From positions 1 through 64,000 of the forward strand of contig NZ_JAHZIJ010000022.1 in assembly GCF_019443105.1 (NCBI RefSeq): 64,000 nt of DNA. The letters are read 5' to 3'. A model generated the notes under the pieces. That model was not told where the DNA came from. It ran no database searches and saw only the letters and a program-made list of their open reading frames with translations. Source of the DNA: Paenibacillus oenotherae (GTDB lineage Bacteria > Bacillota > Bacilli > Paenibacillales > Paenibacillaceae). Below, piece after piece: positions 16,345 to 25,003 of the stretch. The position numbers and the translations under genes were made by a program. Position 1 is the stretch's first letter. Each line of letters opens with the position of its first letter.

Positions 16345-16735
16345 ATGAGTAATACCCCTATCTTCTTCAATGGTAAAGGGGCAGCGCAGTAGGGCCCTAT
16401 AGAATGTATAGTGCTGAAATCAACTGGTGTTTGCGGCCCGCCCAACGTTGGCTTTGATCAAATCATAGATTTTTTATATTTATGGCGTCATATTTTCGAT
16501 TAATGGAACGTTTATAGAGTATACACCTTTTTTGATGTACATGTATCCCTGATATCGCTTCCCTTTTTATATAAGATTAACACAAAAAAATAATGACTGT
16601 CCAAGTTAGCCCAAATAAATATGGAAGCAAACATCCAAATGATTACACGATAGAACTCTCCCCATCGGATTCCCTATTGTTTCACTAATTTTGGAAATGA
16701 GTTCTAGCGCACTGGGGTTAGGTGGTTTACGAATC
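16345..16735. other. 391-bp divergent intergenic region
   Basis: AT-rich, no gene. It must contain promoters for the sigma factor (minus) and the ABC transporter (plus). On the minus strand TTGATT-N16-TATAGG (about 16420-16393) is a possible housekeeping promoter for the sigma gene, weakly supported. Confidence 0.4.
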
Positions 16736-17593
16736 ATGACTTCTATTCTTATCGAATTTCGCAATGTATCCAAAACTTTAGGCAGCAAGCATGTGTTGAA
16801 AAATGTCCACCTATCGCTCGCTACAGGTGCTGTGATCGGTATTACCGGCGCAAGCGGATCAGGCAAGAGCACGCTGCTGAGGCTGGCTTCAGGCCTCATG
16901 TACGCGGACCATGGGGAGGTATGGGTGTCAGGCAGGAAGGTAAGACCCGGGGTTGCCGGCAATCTGCCTGAAGGCGTCGGCTCGTTTATAGAATCTCCTG
17001 TCTTTCTTCCAACACTGTCCGGTCTGCAGAACTTAACAATGCTTGCCCACATTCAAGGAAAAGTTGATGCCGCGTACATACGGGATTCCATGCATCGCGT
17101 TGGATTGAATCCCGATAATAATAGTGCGTTCAGAACTTATTCTCCTAGCATGCGCCAGCGGCTAGGCATTGCTCAGGCGATTATGGAGAATCCGGGCGTG
17201 CTGCTGCTCGATGAGCCCACTCATGGACTTGACAGGGACGAGAAGCATCTGTTCGCTGATTTGATTGCAGAGCTCGCGGGCCGAGGTACAGCCGTTATGA
17301 TCTCTTCACATGTGCAGGAGGATATCTATCGTTATTGTGATCGTGTTTATTCCCTTGCAGAAGGAATATTGAGACCGCTTCAACAGCACAGGGAACGTGT
17401 ATGGACCATCATAACCAATTCCCAAGAGGATATCGGGTTGCTGAGAATGAATATCCCTTCCTTCCGAAGGAACGGTTGGATTAATAGTAATCCGGCAGGC
17501 ATATGTACGGGAGAGTGGGAGAACGAAGAGGAGCTTTTTGCATTTCTTGCGCTCAAAGGGATTTTTTGCGTAGAGATCAGAGGAGAACACTAG
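16736..17593 (+). CDS. ABC transporter ATP-binding protein (BcrA/NatA-like exporter)
   Basis: 285 residues from ATG 16736 (AGGTGG upstream). Walker A GASGSGKST, degenerate family signature YSPSMRQRLGIAQA, Walker B GVLLLDEPTHGLD and switch His in SSHVQED. The signature and the GVGSFIESPVFLPTLSGLQNL stretch resemble ATPases of bacitracin/lantibiotic self-protection and Na+ export transporters. The C-terminal 80 residues (about 205-285) form an extra domain common in this group. It is followed 20 bases later by its membrane partner. Substrate unknown. Confidence 0.85.
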   Translation: MTSILIEFRNVSKTLGSKHVLKNVHLSLATGAVIGITGASGSGKSTLLRLASGLMYADHGEVWVSGRKVRPGVAGNLPEGVGSFIESPVFLPTLSGLQNLTMLAHIQGKVDAAYIRDSMHRVGLNPDNNSAFRTYSPSMRQRLGIAQAIMENPGVLLLDEPTHGLDRDEKHLFADLIAELAGRGTAVMISSHVQEDIYRYCDRVYSLAEGILRPLQQHRERVWTIITNSQEDIGLLRMNIPSFRRNGWINSNPAGICTGEWENEEELFAFLALKGIFCVEIRGEH

Positions 17594-17613
17594 CACATAC
17601 CGACTGCTTATAT

Positions 17614-18480
17614 ATGACGCCGCGCTTATCAAAATCGATGTGGGATGATCTTTCTATGAAACTGCTTATCTATCTCAATACGCTGACAATCCTTCGATTA
17701 AGAACCGTGTTGACGACCTCTATCTATTTCATATCGCTCTCTATTCTCCACTTAATTATGATTTTGCAATATTCAGCATCCCGCTATATTAGCATTTGGG
17801 ACTATCTTCTGTTATCTGTTGGCGGGGTACTTGTCAATGATACGGTGATCCGGCTTCTCGTATGGATCGGCGTACTATTGCCGGTATTGATATATCTTTA
17901 CTGCCTGCCCAGTGTCAATGGAGCCTATGATATTGTCCTTCTCACACGATCCGGCTCAAGATTCAGATGGTGGACCGCAAAGTATATGGCAATCATGATT
18001 ATCATATCCATATATGGGGTCTGGTATGGGATTATTCATTTCATAACAGGCAGCTTCTTTTTTTCACTCCAGAATGATTGGGGCCCGCTCGTGAAAGAGG
18101 AATTCATTCGCATCTTCCAGCTGCAGCTGTCACCTGCAAGCATCATAGGGCTGGCCATGCTTCTGTTCGTTTCCGGCTTGCTGGCCTTTTGCACGCTTGG
18201 ACAGAGCTTCGCTATTTTTTTTCGCCATTCAAGAGCAGCAAGCGTTATTCTGACGATTCTATTGCTTGCAGTGTACCTGTGTTATTCTTTGAAAGGCCTC
18301 CTGTTCCGGGAGCTTTCGCCCTTTCATTACCCCTCCTTCATATCGGTCATTCAGACAGGGGCTCACGGCTTGAGTGCCTTTGCATACTTCCTCTGCTTCA
18401 ATATATTTCTCTCATTCGCTTGCTATTTATTGGGACTGGCTGCCATCCGAAGGATCAGCTTTACAGGCAAAAACGGATAA
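17614..18480 (+). CDS. ABC-2-type exporter membrane subunit
   Basis: About 288 residues with six hydrophobic segments (such as VLTTSIYFISLSILHLIMIL, LLVWIGVLLPVLIYLYC, YMAIMIIISIYGVWYGIIHF, LLFVSGLLAFCTLGQ and ASVILTILLLAVYLCY), the layout of ABC-2 permeases. I recognise no specific family. No good ribosome binding site precedes any candidate start. ATG 17614 is chosen because it is the first after the ATPase stop; ATGs at 17638 and 17656 are alternatives, so coupling to the ATPase gene is likely. Confidence 0.7.
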   Translation: MTPRLSKSMWDDLSMKLLIYLNTLTILRLRTVLTTSIYFISLSILHLIMILQYSASRYISIWDYLLLSVGGVLVNDTVIRLLVWIGVLLPVLIYLYCLPSVNGAYDIVLLTRSGSRFRWWTAKYMAIMIIISIYGVWYGIIHFITGSFFFSLQNDWGPLVKEEFIRIFQLQLSPASIIGLAMLLFVSGLLAFCTLGQSFAIFFRHSRAASVILTILLLAVYLCYSLKGLLFRELSPFHYPSFISVIQTGAHGLSAFAYFLCFNIFLSFACYLLGLAAIRRISFTGKNG

Positions 18481-18573
18481 ACACGGCCGCGCCGACCAAG
18501 CCCCGGCCTGCGACCGTTGCTCCGTACCGGAACAATCGTTTCGCAGACCGCCGATCGCTTCACCCCGGCTGGC

Positions 18574-19047
18574 TTACAACACAGCTTGATCTCCCAGCTT
18601 GTCCGATATTTTCTTCTGCGCCCGCTGTACATAAGTATGCACAGTTCCCTTGCTGATCCCGATCATGCGGCCGATCTCCGCCAGCGAGAAACATTCGCCA
18701 TGCGCCATCACATAGCAATCCCGCTCGCGTTCAGTTAGTCCGGACAGCACCTCCCTGATGCGCGATCGCTGATCCTCCGAGAGATTCGCCGGACTTCCTC
18801 CGCTGCTTGCCTGCACAAAGGACTGCATCCGTATAGGATCCATCAGCTTCTCACGCTGGTAAGCCGCCCTTCTTTCAATCCCGCGCCGGTTGCCTGGACG
18901 CCTCCCTGTCTGCATCCACTGCAGGGAATAATCACAATCCCCTATCATATCGCCGACAATTTGCCTCTCCGCCCCATTCGTAACCAGCGTGCGAAGCGCC
19001 CTCAATATGCGCCTCGTATCCTTGTAGCCATCAATCATGTCTTCCAT
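18574..19047 (-). CDS. Sigma-like phage transcription activator (Xpf-like)
   Basis: 157 residues. The C-terminal 60 are a sigma region-4 helix-turn-helix: LTERERDCYVMAHGECFSLAEIGRMIGISKGTVHTYVQRAQKKI. The N-terminal part lacks a normal region 2 and includes a basic helix (RRPGNRRGIERRAAYQREKL). This architecture fits positive control factors such as Xpf of the defective phage PBSX, which turn on late phage genes. It overlaps the stop of the 54-aa gene upstream (TAATG). No late genes follow it; downstream is the convergent ABC permease. Confidence 0.75.
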   Translation of the reverse strand: MEDMIDGYKDTRRILRALRTLVTNGAERQIVGDMIGDCDYSLQWMQTGRRPGNRRGIERRAAYQREKLMDPIRMQSFVQASSGGSPANLSEDQRSRIREVLSGLTERERDCYVMAHGECFSLAEIGRMIGISKGTVHTYVQRAQKKISDKLGDQAVL

Positions 19048-19211
19048 TATGACCGCCCCCTTTCATCATGTTCTGCAGCGAACTCTCCGCCCTTGATTTC
19101 CTTATGCAAATTCCGCAGCACCTCCGCTATTCTCCAATCCTCCTTGCCCTCCGCTAATGCGATACAAGCGTCCAAATGATCGGTCAGCTTCGACTCATCA
19201 ATATATTTCAT
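19047..19211 (-). CDS. 54-aa phage-cassette protein of unknown function
   Basis: A short frame from ATG 19211, preceded by a near-ideal AGGAGG site (AGGAGGAATGAAGCG), to TAA 19047-19049, which overlaps the next start as TAATG. The product is a small, charged, helical protein (MKYIDESKLTDHLDACIALA, a WRIAEVLRNLHKEI helix, acidic/basic tail) with one Cys and no membrane segment. I do not recognise it. Strong initiation signals and coupling to the Xpf-like gene make it a real gene. It is first in the operon divergent from the repressor. Confidence 0.75.
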   Translation of the reverse strand: MKYIDESKLTDHLDACIALAEGKEDWRIAEVLRNLHKEIKGGEFAAEHDERGRS

Positions 19212-19261
19212 CGCTTCATTCCTCCTGATCGTTAAAGCAAATATTATCGCCAGATTGCGCT

Positions 19262-19406
19262 AATAATATTTACAACGTATAATGGGAATAGTAAATAATA
19301 TTAACGTTATGCCTGTGAAAAATTCACTTGATATCAACCCTGCACCCTACAATTGAAATGTTACATGTAAATAATATTTTCGTCAATAAGTAAATTGTAT
19401 TTACTT
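19262..19406. promoter_or_regulatory. Operator-like repeats in the phage-type switch region
   Basis: The region between the divergent 54-aa gene and the Xre repressor has AATAATATTTAC at 19262-19273, its inverse GTAAATAATATT at 19291-19302, another copy at 19367-19378, and a perfect dyad AAGTAAAT-TGT-ATTTACTT at 19388-19406. They look like multiple repressor-binding sites sharing a GTAAAT half. The last one sits immediately before the repressor ribosome binding site, implying autoregulation. Confidence 0.6.
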
Positions 19407-19422
19407 AAAAGGAGCGATTACC

Positions 19423-19842
19423 GTGGCGATTGGAGCAAGAATCAAAGAGCTAAGAATGAAGAGAGGGTATACGCAGGATCAGATGGCAGAGCAGCTTGGA
19501 ATGAACCGCGCCAATTTCTCCAACTATGAGAGGGATGTAGCGACTCCCCCCGGGGAGACATTGACCAAAATTGCTGATATGCTGAACACATCAACAGATT
19601 ATTTGCTGGGCCGCAGAGACTACGAAATACCTGAATGGGCGACGGGCAAGGACAAGCGTGATTTCAAACGGATGCTGGAAGAGGATGGCGAGATCATGTT
19701 CGATGGCGTGCCCATGTCCGAACGGGATCGCGAGCGGGTGCTGGATGTGCTGACCGGACTGTTCTGGGATGCCAAGCAAATGAACAAGCGCAAGAAAAAA
19801 AGCGACAGCATGGATGACTTCAAAAGTAATCATAATCGATAG
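19423..19842 (+). CDS. Xre-type phage repressor
   Basis: 139 residues. The N-terminal Cro/C1 HTH (IGARIKELRMKRGYTQDQMAEQLGMNRANFSNYERDVATPPGETLTKIADMLNTSTDYLLGR) closely follows the PBSX Xre/SPbeta-like repressor pattern. The C-terminal part (about 70-139) is charged and ends in a Lys-rich stretch (NKRKKKSD), probably for dimerisation or protease recognition. GTG 19423 follows AAAGGAG. The ImmA-type protease gene follows nine bases after its stop; in ICEBs1-like elements that protease cleaves the repressor. Confidence 0.88.
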   Translation: MAIGARIKELRMKRGYTQDQMAEQLGMNRANFSNYERDVATPPGETLTKIADMLNTSTDYLLGRRDYEIPEWATGKDKRDFKRMLEEDGEIMFDGVPMSERDRERVLDVLTGLFWDAKQMNKRKKKSDSMDDFKSNHNR

Positions 19843-19851
19843 GGTGGCGCC

Positions 19852-20262
19852 ATGGATAAACTGATCGTAAAGCTCGTACGCAAATTCCAGACCAACGATC
19901 CTTTTGTCATTGCCCAAGGAATTGGTATCCATATCCGGTATGCCGACCTGGGAGACCGAACAAGAGGGCTTTATTATAAGAAGCTTCGAAGAAGATTCAT
20001 CGTTATACATGATTGCCTGTCCGATGACTGGAGCCGCTTCGTATGTGCGCATGAGCTTGGGCATGACAGGCTGCACCCTGGCTTCAGCCGTTTCTGGCTG
20101 GACGAGCAATCCTTCTTCAATGTGGGGAAATTCGAGCGCCAGGCCAACAAATTCGCCGCCCGTCTCTTGACCGCGGGCGACTCGCCCAGGAACGGCGAAG
20201 CGATTGCCGATATGCTGCGCCGGAATGGCGTTCCGGAAGAGATGCAAGCCTTCTACTTCTAA
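19852..20262 (+). CDS. ImmA/IrrE-family metallopeptidase
   Basis: 136 residues with the zinc-protease motif HELGH at 67-71 and a downstream acidic/helical stretch (FERQANKFAARLL) that supplies the third ligand, as in ImmA. Members cleave the cognate Xre/ImmR repressor to derepress mobile-element genes. It is coupled to the repressor gene. The frame and active site are intact, so the cassette may still function even though no integrase or structural genes are adjacent. Confidence 0.88.
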   Translation: MDKLIVKLVRKFQTNDPFVIAQGIGIHIRYADLGDRTRGLYYKKLRRRFIVIHDCLSDDWSRFVCAHELGHDRLHPGFSRFWLDEQSFFNVGKFERQANKFAARLLTAGDSPRNGEAIADMLRRNGVPEEMQAFYF

Positions 20263-20281
20263 TAACAGGAGCTGAACGATA

Positions 20282-21523
20282 ATGAAGAACGAGATCATCA
20301 ACCGATTCACCACCTACGTGCAGGTAGATACCCAGTCGGATGACAGCAGCAGCACATGTCCATCAACTCCCGGACAGCTCACGCTTGGCCGCATGCTGGC
20401 CGACGAGCTGAAGGAGATCGGCATGGAGGATGTAACGATGGACGAGAATGGCTATGTGATGGCCACTCTGCCTTCCAATAGTGACAAGAACGTAACAACC
20501 ATCGGCTTCCTGGCCCATATTGATACCGCAACTGACTTTACAGGAGCAGGCGTTAAGCCGCAGCTCGTGAATGATTACGATGGCGGGGATATTGTGTTGA
20601 ATGCAGCTGGGCCCATTGTGCTGTCGCCGCGAGAGTTCCCTGAGCTTGCCGGTTACAAGGGCCATACACTTATCACGACCGACGGCACTACGCTTCTCGG
20701 AGCAGATAACAAAGCCGGCATTGCCGAGATTATGACTGCGATGGCGTATTTGCTCCAGCATCCTGAAATTAAACATGGCAAAGTGAGAGTCGCATTCACG
20801 CCGGATGAAGAGATCGGAAGAGGGCCGCATCGTTTCGATGTGGATGCTTTCGGCGCTGCATACGCTTATACCATTGACGGAGGGCCGCTTGGCGAGCTGC
20901 AATATGAGAGCTTCAACGCGGCAGCAGCCAGAATTACGTGCCGAGGCACTAACGTTCACCCCGGCACCGCCAAGGGCAAGATGGTTCACTCCGCCAAGAT
21001 CGCCATGGAATTGCATCGGCGGCTGCCTGTGGCGGAAGTTCCCGAGCAAACGGAGGGCTATGAAGGCTTCTTCCACCTTATTTCCATTCACGGAGATGTG
21101 GAAGAGACGAAGCTCCATTACTTGATTCGGGATTTCGACCGGCATGCATTCAACGACCGCAAGACCACACTGACTGGAATCGTCGAGGAGCTTCAGGCTG
21201 TCTACGGGCAAGAAAGCATTAGCATGGAGATCAAGGATCAATACTTCAACATGAGAGAGAAGATCGAGCCGGTCAGAGAGGTCGTCGATATCGCTCACGA
21301 GGCAATGATGAACCTGGGCATTGAGCCTATCGTGCAGCCCATTCGCGGAGGCACGGACGGGTCGCAGCTTTCTTACATGGGGTTGCCGACACCGAATATT
21401 TTCACTGGCGGGGAGAATTACCACGGCAAGTATGAATACGTGTCGGTAGACAACATGCTCCGCGCCACCAACGTCATTATCGAGATCGTCAAGCTCTTCG
21501 AACAGAGAGGCTCAGCGGAATAA
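20282..21523 (+). CDS. pepT: Peptidase T (tripeptide aminopeptidase)
   Basis: 413 residues, full length for PepT (M20B). Metal-binding and catalytic motifs are visible: [58 protein letters not shown], and C-terminal [25 protein letters not shown]. It removes the N-terminal residue from tripeptides in the cytoplasm using two zinc ions. ATG 20282 follows CAGGAG. It begins 19 bases after immA but has its own function; it is followed by a tandem repeat array whose first unit contains a hairpin that may act as terminator. Confidence 0.96.
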   Translation: MKNEIINRFTTYVQVDTQSDDSSSTCPSTPGQLTLGRMLADELKEIGMEDVTMDENGYVMATLPSNSDKNVTTIGFLAHIDTATDFTGAGVKPQLVNDYDGGDIVLNAAGPIVLSPREFPELAGYKGHTLITTDGTTLLGADNKAGIAEIMTAMAYLLQHPEIKHGKVRVAFTPDEEIGRGPHRFDVDAFGAAYAYTIDGGPLGELQYESFNAAAARITCRGTNVHPGTAKGKMVHSAKIAMELHRRLPVAEVPEQTEGYEGFFHLISIHGDVEETKLHYLIRDFDRHAFNDRKTTLTGIVEELQAVYGQESISMEIKDQYFNMREKIEPVREVVDIAHEAMMNLGIEPIVQPIRGGTDGSQLSYMGLPTPNIFTGGENYHGKYEYVSVDNMLRATNVIIEIVKLFEQRGSAE

Positions 21524-21571
21524 AGCATTCACAGCCGCGCACATGTGAATGGGGCCACGCCGCCGTCCTGA

Positions 21572-22040
21572 CTCTAGAAGTGCTATAAGCAGGTTTTATC
21601 GACTTATGGCACTTCTGCACGAGCGTTCACTGCGCTGTAAGAGGATGTATTCGTGTTTCAGCGATCAAGCACAATGATAGCCTGGACCTAGCGATGACAT
21701 AAGCAGGTTTTATCGACTTATGGCACTTCTGCACGAGCGCTCACTGCGCTGTAAGAGGATGTATTCGCTTTTCAGCGTCCAAGCATAGTTATAGTTTAGA
21801 CCTAGCGATGAGATAAGCGGGTTTTATCGACTTATGGCACTTCTGCACGAGCGCTCACTGCGCTGTAAGAGGATGTATTCGCTTTTCAGCGTCCACGCAT
21901 AGTTATAGTTTAGACCTAGCGATGAGATAAGCGGGTTTTATCGGCCTATGGCACTTCTGCACGAGCGCTCACTGCGCTGTAAGAGGATGTATTCGCTTTT
22001 CAGCGTCCAAGCGCAGTGATATGGGCTCGGCCGGCCGAAG
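21572..22040. repeat. 114-bp tandem repeat array, four copies
   Basis: Four units with the shared start ATAAGC(A/G)GGTTTTATCG at 21585, 21699, 21813 and 21927 give an exact 114-bp period. Copies 2-4 are nearly identical and copy 1 more diverged. Each unit contains AGCGC-TCACT-GCGCT (in copies 2-4). In copy 1 GAAGTGCTATAAG (from 21577) pairs with CTTATGGCACTTC as a 13-bp hairpin. No continuous reading frame spans the array, although the period is a multiple of three. Confidence 0.9.
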
Positions 22041-22105
22041 CACCGGGGTGCGCCTCGCTTGCTTACGCAACGTTCATAGCCGAGCGGAGCAAGCTCCGCA
22101 TTCCC

Positions 22106-22150
22106 TAAAAAAGAGAGCACCCGCTGCAGCTGCAGTTCGGATGCTCTCTT
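22106..22150 (-). terminator. Terminator of the ABC-2 exporter operon
   Basis: On the minus strand AAGAGAGCAT pairs with (G/A)TGCTCTCTT around a loop that is itself a CTGCAGCTGCAG palindrome, followed by TTTTTAG. It lies 17 bases beyond the permease stop. Confidence 0.85.
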
Positions 22151-22166
22151 CTTTTGCTATAATTCG

Positions 22167-22958
22167 CTAGCTCCCCGTGCTGGAGAAGGCTTTCAGCCCC
22201 TTCTTCCACACCTGGTACGCAATCGTCACCGAAATGATCGCGACCACCGGCGACAGCAGCCCGATCATCGTGTACTCTGAATTCTCGATGAACAAGGTAG
22301 CCGGGTAGAAGGCTGTGAACCCGTAAGGAATCAGCCAGGTGAGTACAAATTTGACGCTTCTGTTGTAGATCGACATCGGGTAACGGGTGAAATCGCTTAG
22401 CGTGAAAACCGCACCCATAATCGGAATGCTGTCTACAATCCAGAAGGAAAGGCTTGCGAAGAACAAATTAACCGCCATGAAGATCGCCCCGCTGGATACG
22501 ATCATCAAGACCAGGAGAAGCAGCTCGCTTATTCCCCATTCAATCGGCAGATTGACCATCGCAGTTATAAGGACGATCAAGCCCATCAGCACCTGCCCCA
22601 CCCCATCAGCCTGAACGCGGTCTGCAAGCACATGGAATAATGGATTAACAGGACGGATGAGTATCCGGTCGAATTGCCCCGGCCGAATATAATTCTGGCC
22701 CAGCACCCATAGATTATCGAAGAATATAAATTCCAGCGCTCTTCCCGTCTGGGCAATTCCGTAGATGAACAGAATCTGATAGAATGTCCACCCATGAAGT
22801 GCTTCAATATGGTCAAATACAATCGCTACAAAAAAGATCGATGTCCCTTGAATAAGAAATACGGATAGAATGCCGATCAGAAAATCGATACGGTACTCCA
22901 TCATGACCTTAATATGCATTTTGAAAAATTCCCAATATAATCTGGCATAACGAACCAT
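22167..22958 (-). CDS. ABC-2 exporter permease (COG3694 type)
   Basis: 263 residues, six hydrophobic segments, of the ABC2_membrane_6 family: N-terminal YWEFFKMHIKVMMEYRIDF, then FYQILFIYGIAQTGRALEFIFFDN, and the RPGQFDRILIRPVNPLFHVLADR cytoplasmic block typical of this family. The pair of such permeases with a COG4586-type ATPase forms an uncharacterised exporter widespread in Firmicutes. It is last gene of the operon, 16 bases after the preceding stop. Confidence 0.85.
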   Translation of the reverse strand: MVRYARLYWEFFKMHIKVMMEYRIDFLIGILSVFLIQGTSIFFVAIVFDHIEALHGWTFYQILFIYGIAQTGRALEFIFFDNLWVLGQNYIRPGQFDRILIRPVNPLFHVLADRVQADGVGQVLMGLIVLITAMVNLPIEWGISELLLLVLMIVSSGAIFMAVNLFFASLSFWIVDSIPIMGAVFTLSDFTRYPMSIYNRSVKFVLTWLIPYGFTAFYPATLFIENSEYTMIGLLSPVVAIISVTIAYQVWKKGLKAFSSTGS

Positions 22959-22974
22959 TGCCCTGCAACCCCCT

Positions 22975-23763
22975 TTACCCTCCGAAGATGGTCACTCTTC
23001 TTAAGGCGAACGACCACAATAAACGTATTATTCCGAAGATCACGACGAGCCACACCAGCTGCATCAGGATCGAAAAATAGATATCACTCCCTGTAATCTG
23101 ACCCGTGTAGATTGCCACAGGAACATAGACAATGGACTGGAACGGCAGGAATGTACTGACGGTCTGCAGCCAATCCGGGAACAAGCTGATTGGCAGCAGC
23201 GCGCCGGAGAAGAACAGCAGAATCGCATTGCGCAATATACGCAGCCCCCAAATATAGAACACCCAGAAAGCCAGAATACCGATGATCATATCCAGTTGGG
23301 CACCAATGAACACCCCGATGATCGCGCTCAGTATGCTGAGCGGCCCCGCAAACCATGTATGCGGCAAATTAATGCCGATAAAGATGAACGACAGAATGAT
23401 GATCGGCAGCGTATTGCGAACAGAGCTTGTGATCTTCGTCCCCAAATCCAGCGCTACAAGCTTATGCATAAGATCATACGGGCGCATGAGCTCAATGGCG
23501 ACTTCCCCGTTCCGGACACGGTTCGCAAGCTCATAGCCTACTCCCGCAGAATAGTTGCTGAGCAGTGTAGCAAGTACCACATAGGTCAGCATCGTACTGA
23601 GCGGAATGCCGGTAATCTCCACCCGATTATCGTAGACCGCGCTCCAGAAGGCATAAATTACGAATACTCTTAGAATCGTTGAGGCCGTTCCCGACCAGTA
23701 CCATATGGTATAGGCGGAATCGAGCTTAATTTGCGACTTCATTAACTCCCAATATTTTCTCAT
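22975..23763 (-). CDS. ABC-2 exporter permease (COG4587 type)
   Basis: 262 residues, six hydrophobic segments, paralogous to the next gene: YWELMKSQIKLDSAYTIWYW, YVVLATLLSNYSAG, then the family block RVRNGEVAIELMRPYDLMHKLVALDLG. ATG 23763 lies five bases after the ATPase stop. It forms the channel together with the downstream permease. Substrate unknown; relatives are annotated only as drug or uncharacterised exporters. Confidence 0.85.
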   Translation of the reverse strand: MRKYWELMKSQIKLDSAYTIWYWSGTASTILRVFVIYAFWSAVYDNRVEITGIPLSTMLTYVVLATLLSNYSAGVGYELANRVRNGEVAIELMRPYDLMHKLVALDLGTKITSSVRNTLPIIILSFIFIGINLPHTWFAGPLSILSAIIGVFIGAQLDMIIGILAFWVFYIWGLRILRNAILLFFSGALLPISLFPDWLQTVSTFLPFQSIVYVPVAIYTGQITGSDIYFSILMQLVWLVVIFGIIRLLWSFALRRVTIFGG

Positions 23764-23768
23764 CGGCG

Positions 23769-24758
23769 CTACACCCCACGTTCATAGATCTCATGAACGA
23801 TTGTTTCGATTTTCGGATCGGCAATCGTCAAATCCCGTGCGCGGTATTCGCCAAGAACCGCCGAAATGACGTCTGCCGCATTCATTTCCTTGCTAGAGAA
23901 GGATAAGCTGATCTTGCCCTCCTCCTCACCCGGTATTACATTGGCTTTACCCTCCAAGGCAGCCGGAAGTGTGAACTCCCCTTCAAGGTCCAGCTCGAAG
24001 TGAATGACCCGCTTCTGGCCGAATCGCTCTTTAATAGAGGCGAGACTGCCATCATAGAGCACCTTGCCCTCATCGATGATAATAATACGGTTGCAGATCT
24101 CCTCAATATCCTGCATATCATGTGTCGTCAGCAGCACAGTCGTGTTGTGCAGCTTGTTCATCTCCCGAATAAACGCGCGGATTCTCGTCTTCACTGCGAC
24201 ATCCAGACCAATCGTCGGCTCATCCAGATAGACGATAGACGGGTTATGCAAGAAAGCCGCCGCAAGCTCGCAGCGCATCTTCTGTCCCAGGGACAGCTGT
24301 CTCACCGGCGTTGCCAGCAGAGGCCCGAGATTCAAGACTTCTATGAACATCTCCAGTGTTTCCTTATGCTGCTTGTCTGGAATCTGGTAGATATGCTTCA
24401 GCAGATGATAGGATTCCCGGACAGCAATATCCCAGAACAGCTGTGTTCGTTGTCCGAATACAGCGCCGATGGTCTGTGCATTCTTCTTCCTCTCTTGATA
24501 GGGAATAATGCCATTAACCTTCACCTCGCCTGAGCTTGGTGTCAGAATTCCCGAGAGCATCTTGATCGTGGTCGATTTGCCAGCACCATTAGCGCCTATG
24601 TAGCCTACCAGCTCGCCCTGGTTGATAGAGAAGTTGATATTATCAACCGCACGCTTGACCGTGTAATCCCTTACAAAAAGCCCTTTGACCGCCCCTCTCA
24701 AACCGGGACTTTTCTTCACAATCGTGTACTCCTTGGTTAGTCCGCGCACTTCGATCAT
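23769..24758 (-). CDS. ABC-2 exporter ATP-binding protein (COG4586 type)
   Basis: 329 residues from ATG 24758 (GGGGTG upstream). The N-terminal extension KSPGLRGAVKGLFVRDYTVKRAVDNI is typical of COG4586 ATPases. Walker A GANGAGKST, QRTQLFWDIAVRESYHLLKHIY, signature LSLGQKMRCELAAA, Walker B SIVYLDEPTIGLD and switch THDMQDIEEIC follow. A C-terminal domain of about 80 residues ends in AVLGEYRARDLTIADPKIETIVHEIYERG. It is first of a three-gene operon with two permeases. Confidence 0.9.
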   Translation of the reverse strand: MIEVRGLTKEYTIVKKSPGLRGAVKGLFVRDYTVKRAVDNINFSINQGELVGYIGANGAGKSTTIKMLSGILTPSSGEVKVNGIIPYQERKKNAQTIGAVFGQRTQLFWDIAVRESYHLLKHIYQIPDKQHKETLEMFIEVLNLGPLLATPVRQLSLGQKMRCELAAAFLHNPSIVYLDEPTIGLDVAVKTRIRAFIREMNKLHNTTVLLTTHDMQDIEEICNRIIIIDEGKVLYDGSLASIKERFGQKRVIHFELDLEGEFTLPAALEGKANVIPGEEEGKISLSFSSKEMNAADVISAVLGEYRARDLTIADPKIETIVHEIYERGV

Positions 24759-24886
24759 GCTGCACCCCATCTCAAAATATTCTCTATTTTCTGGATAATA
24801 ATTAACCATTATGTACCTATAACTGATATTTTTCAACAAATTTTTTTACAGTATCCGACAGACTGCCTGCCCGCAATATTCTCCAT

Positions 24887-24931
24887 AAAAAAGAACCTCT
24901 CCTCTACTCTGTGAGTAGCTGGAAAGGTTCT
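24887..24931 (-). terminator. Terminator of the araC-type gene
   Basis: On the minus strand AGAACCT(24931-24925) pairs with AGGTTCT, with an inner GTAG/CTAC pairing, followed by six T. It lies about 70 bases downstream of the AraC-family gene. Confidence 0.8.
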
Positions 24932-25003
24932 GTGCCTATTTTACAGGAGTCATTCACGCTGCCTTTGGGCTGTCATTTGGAAATAACAGCAGCTCCTAAA
25001 CCT

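Larger units (their letters stand above)
21524..22166. other. Intergenic region after pepT
   Basis: 643 bp with no credible gene. It is filled by the 114-bp tandem array (to about 22040), a G/C-rich stretch with CGGCCGGCCG and GCTCCGC/GCGGAGC words (22025-22100), and the terminator of the exporter operon. Confidence 0.7.

Noticed and set aside
20363-21424. 353-codon minus-strand frame within pepT
   Set aside because: Antisense to an unmistakable peptidase T gene.
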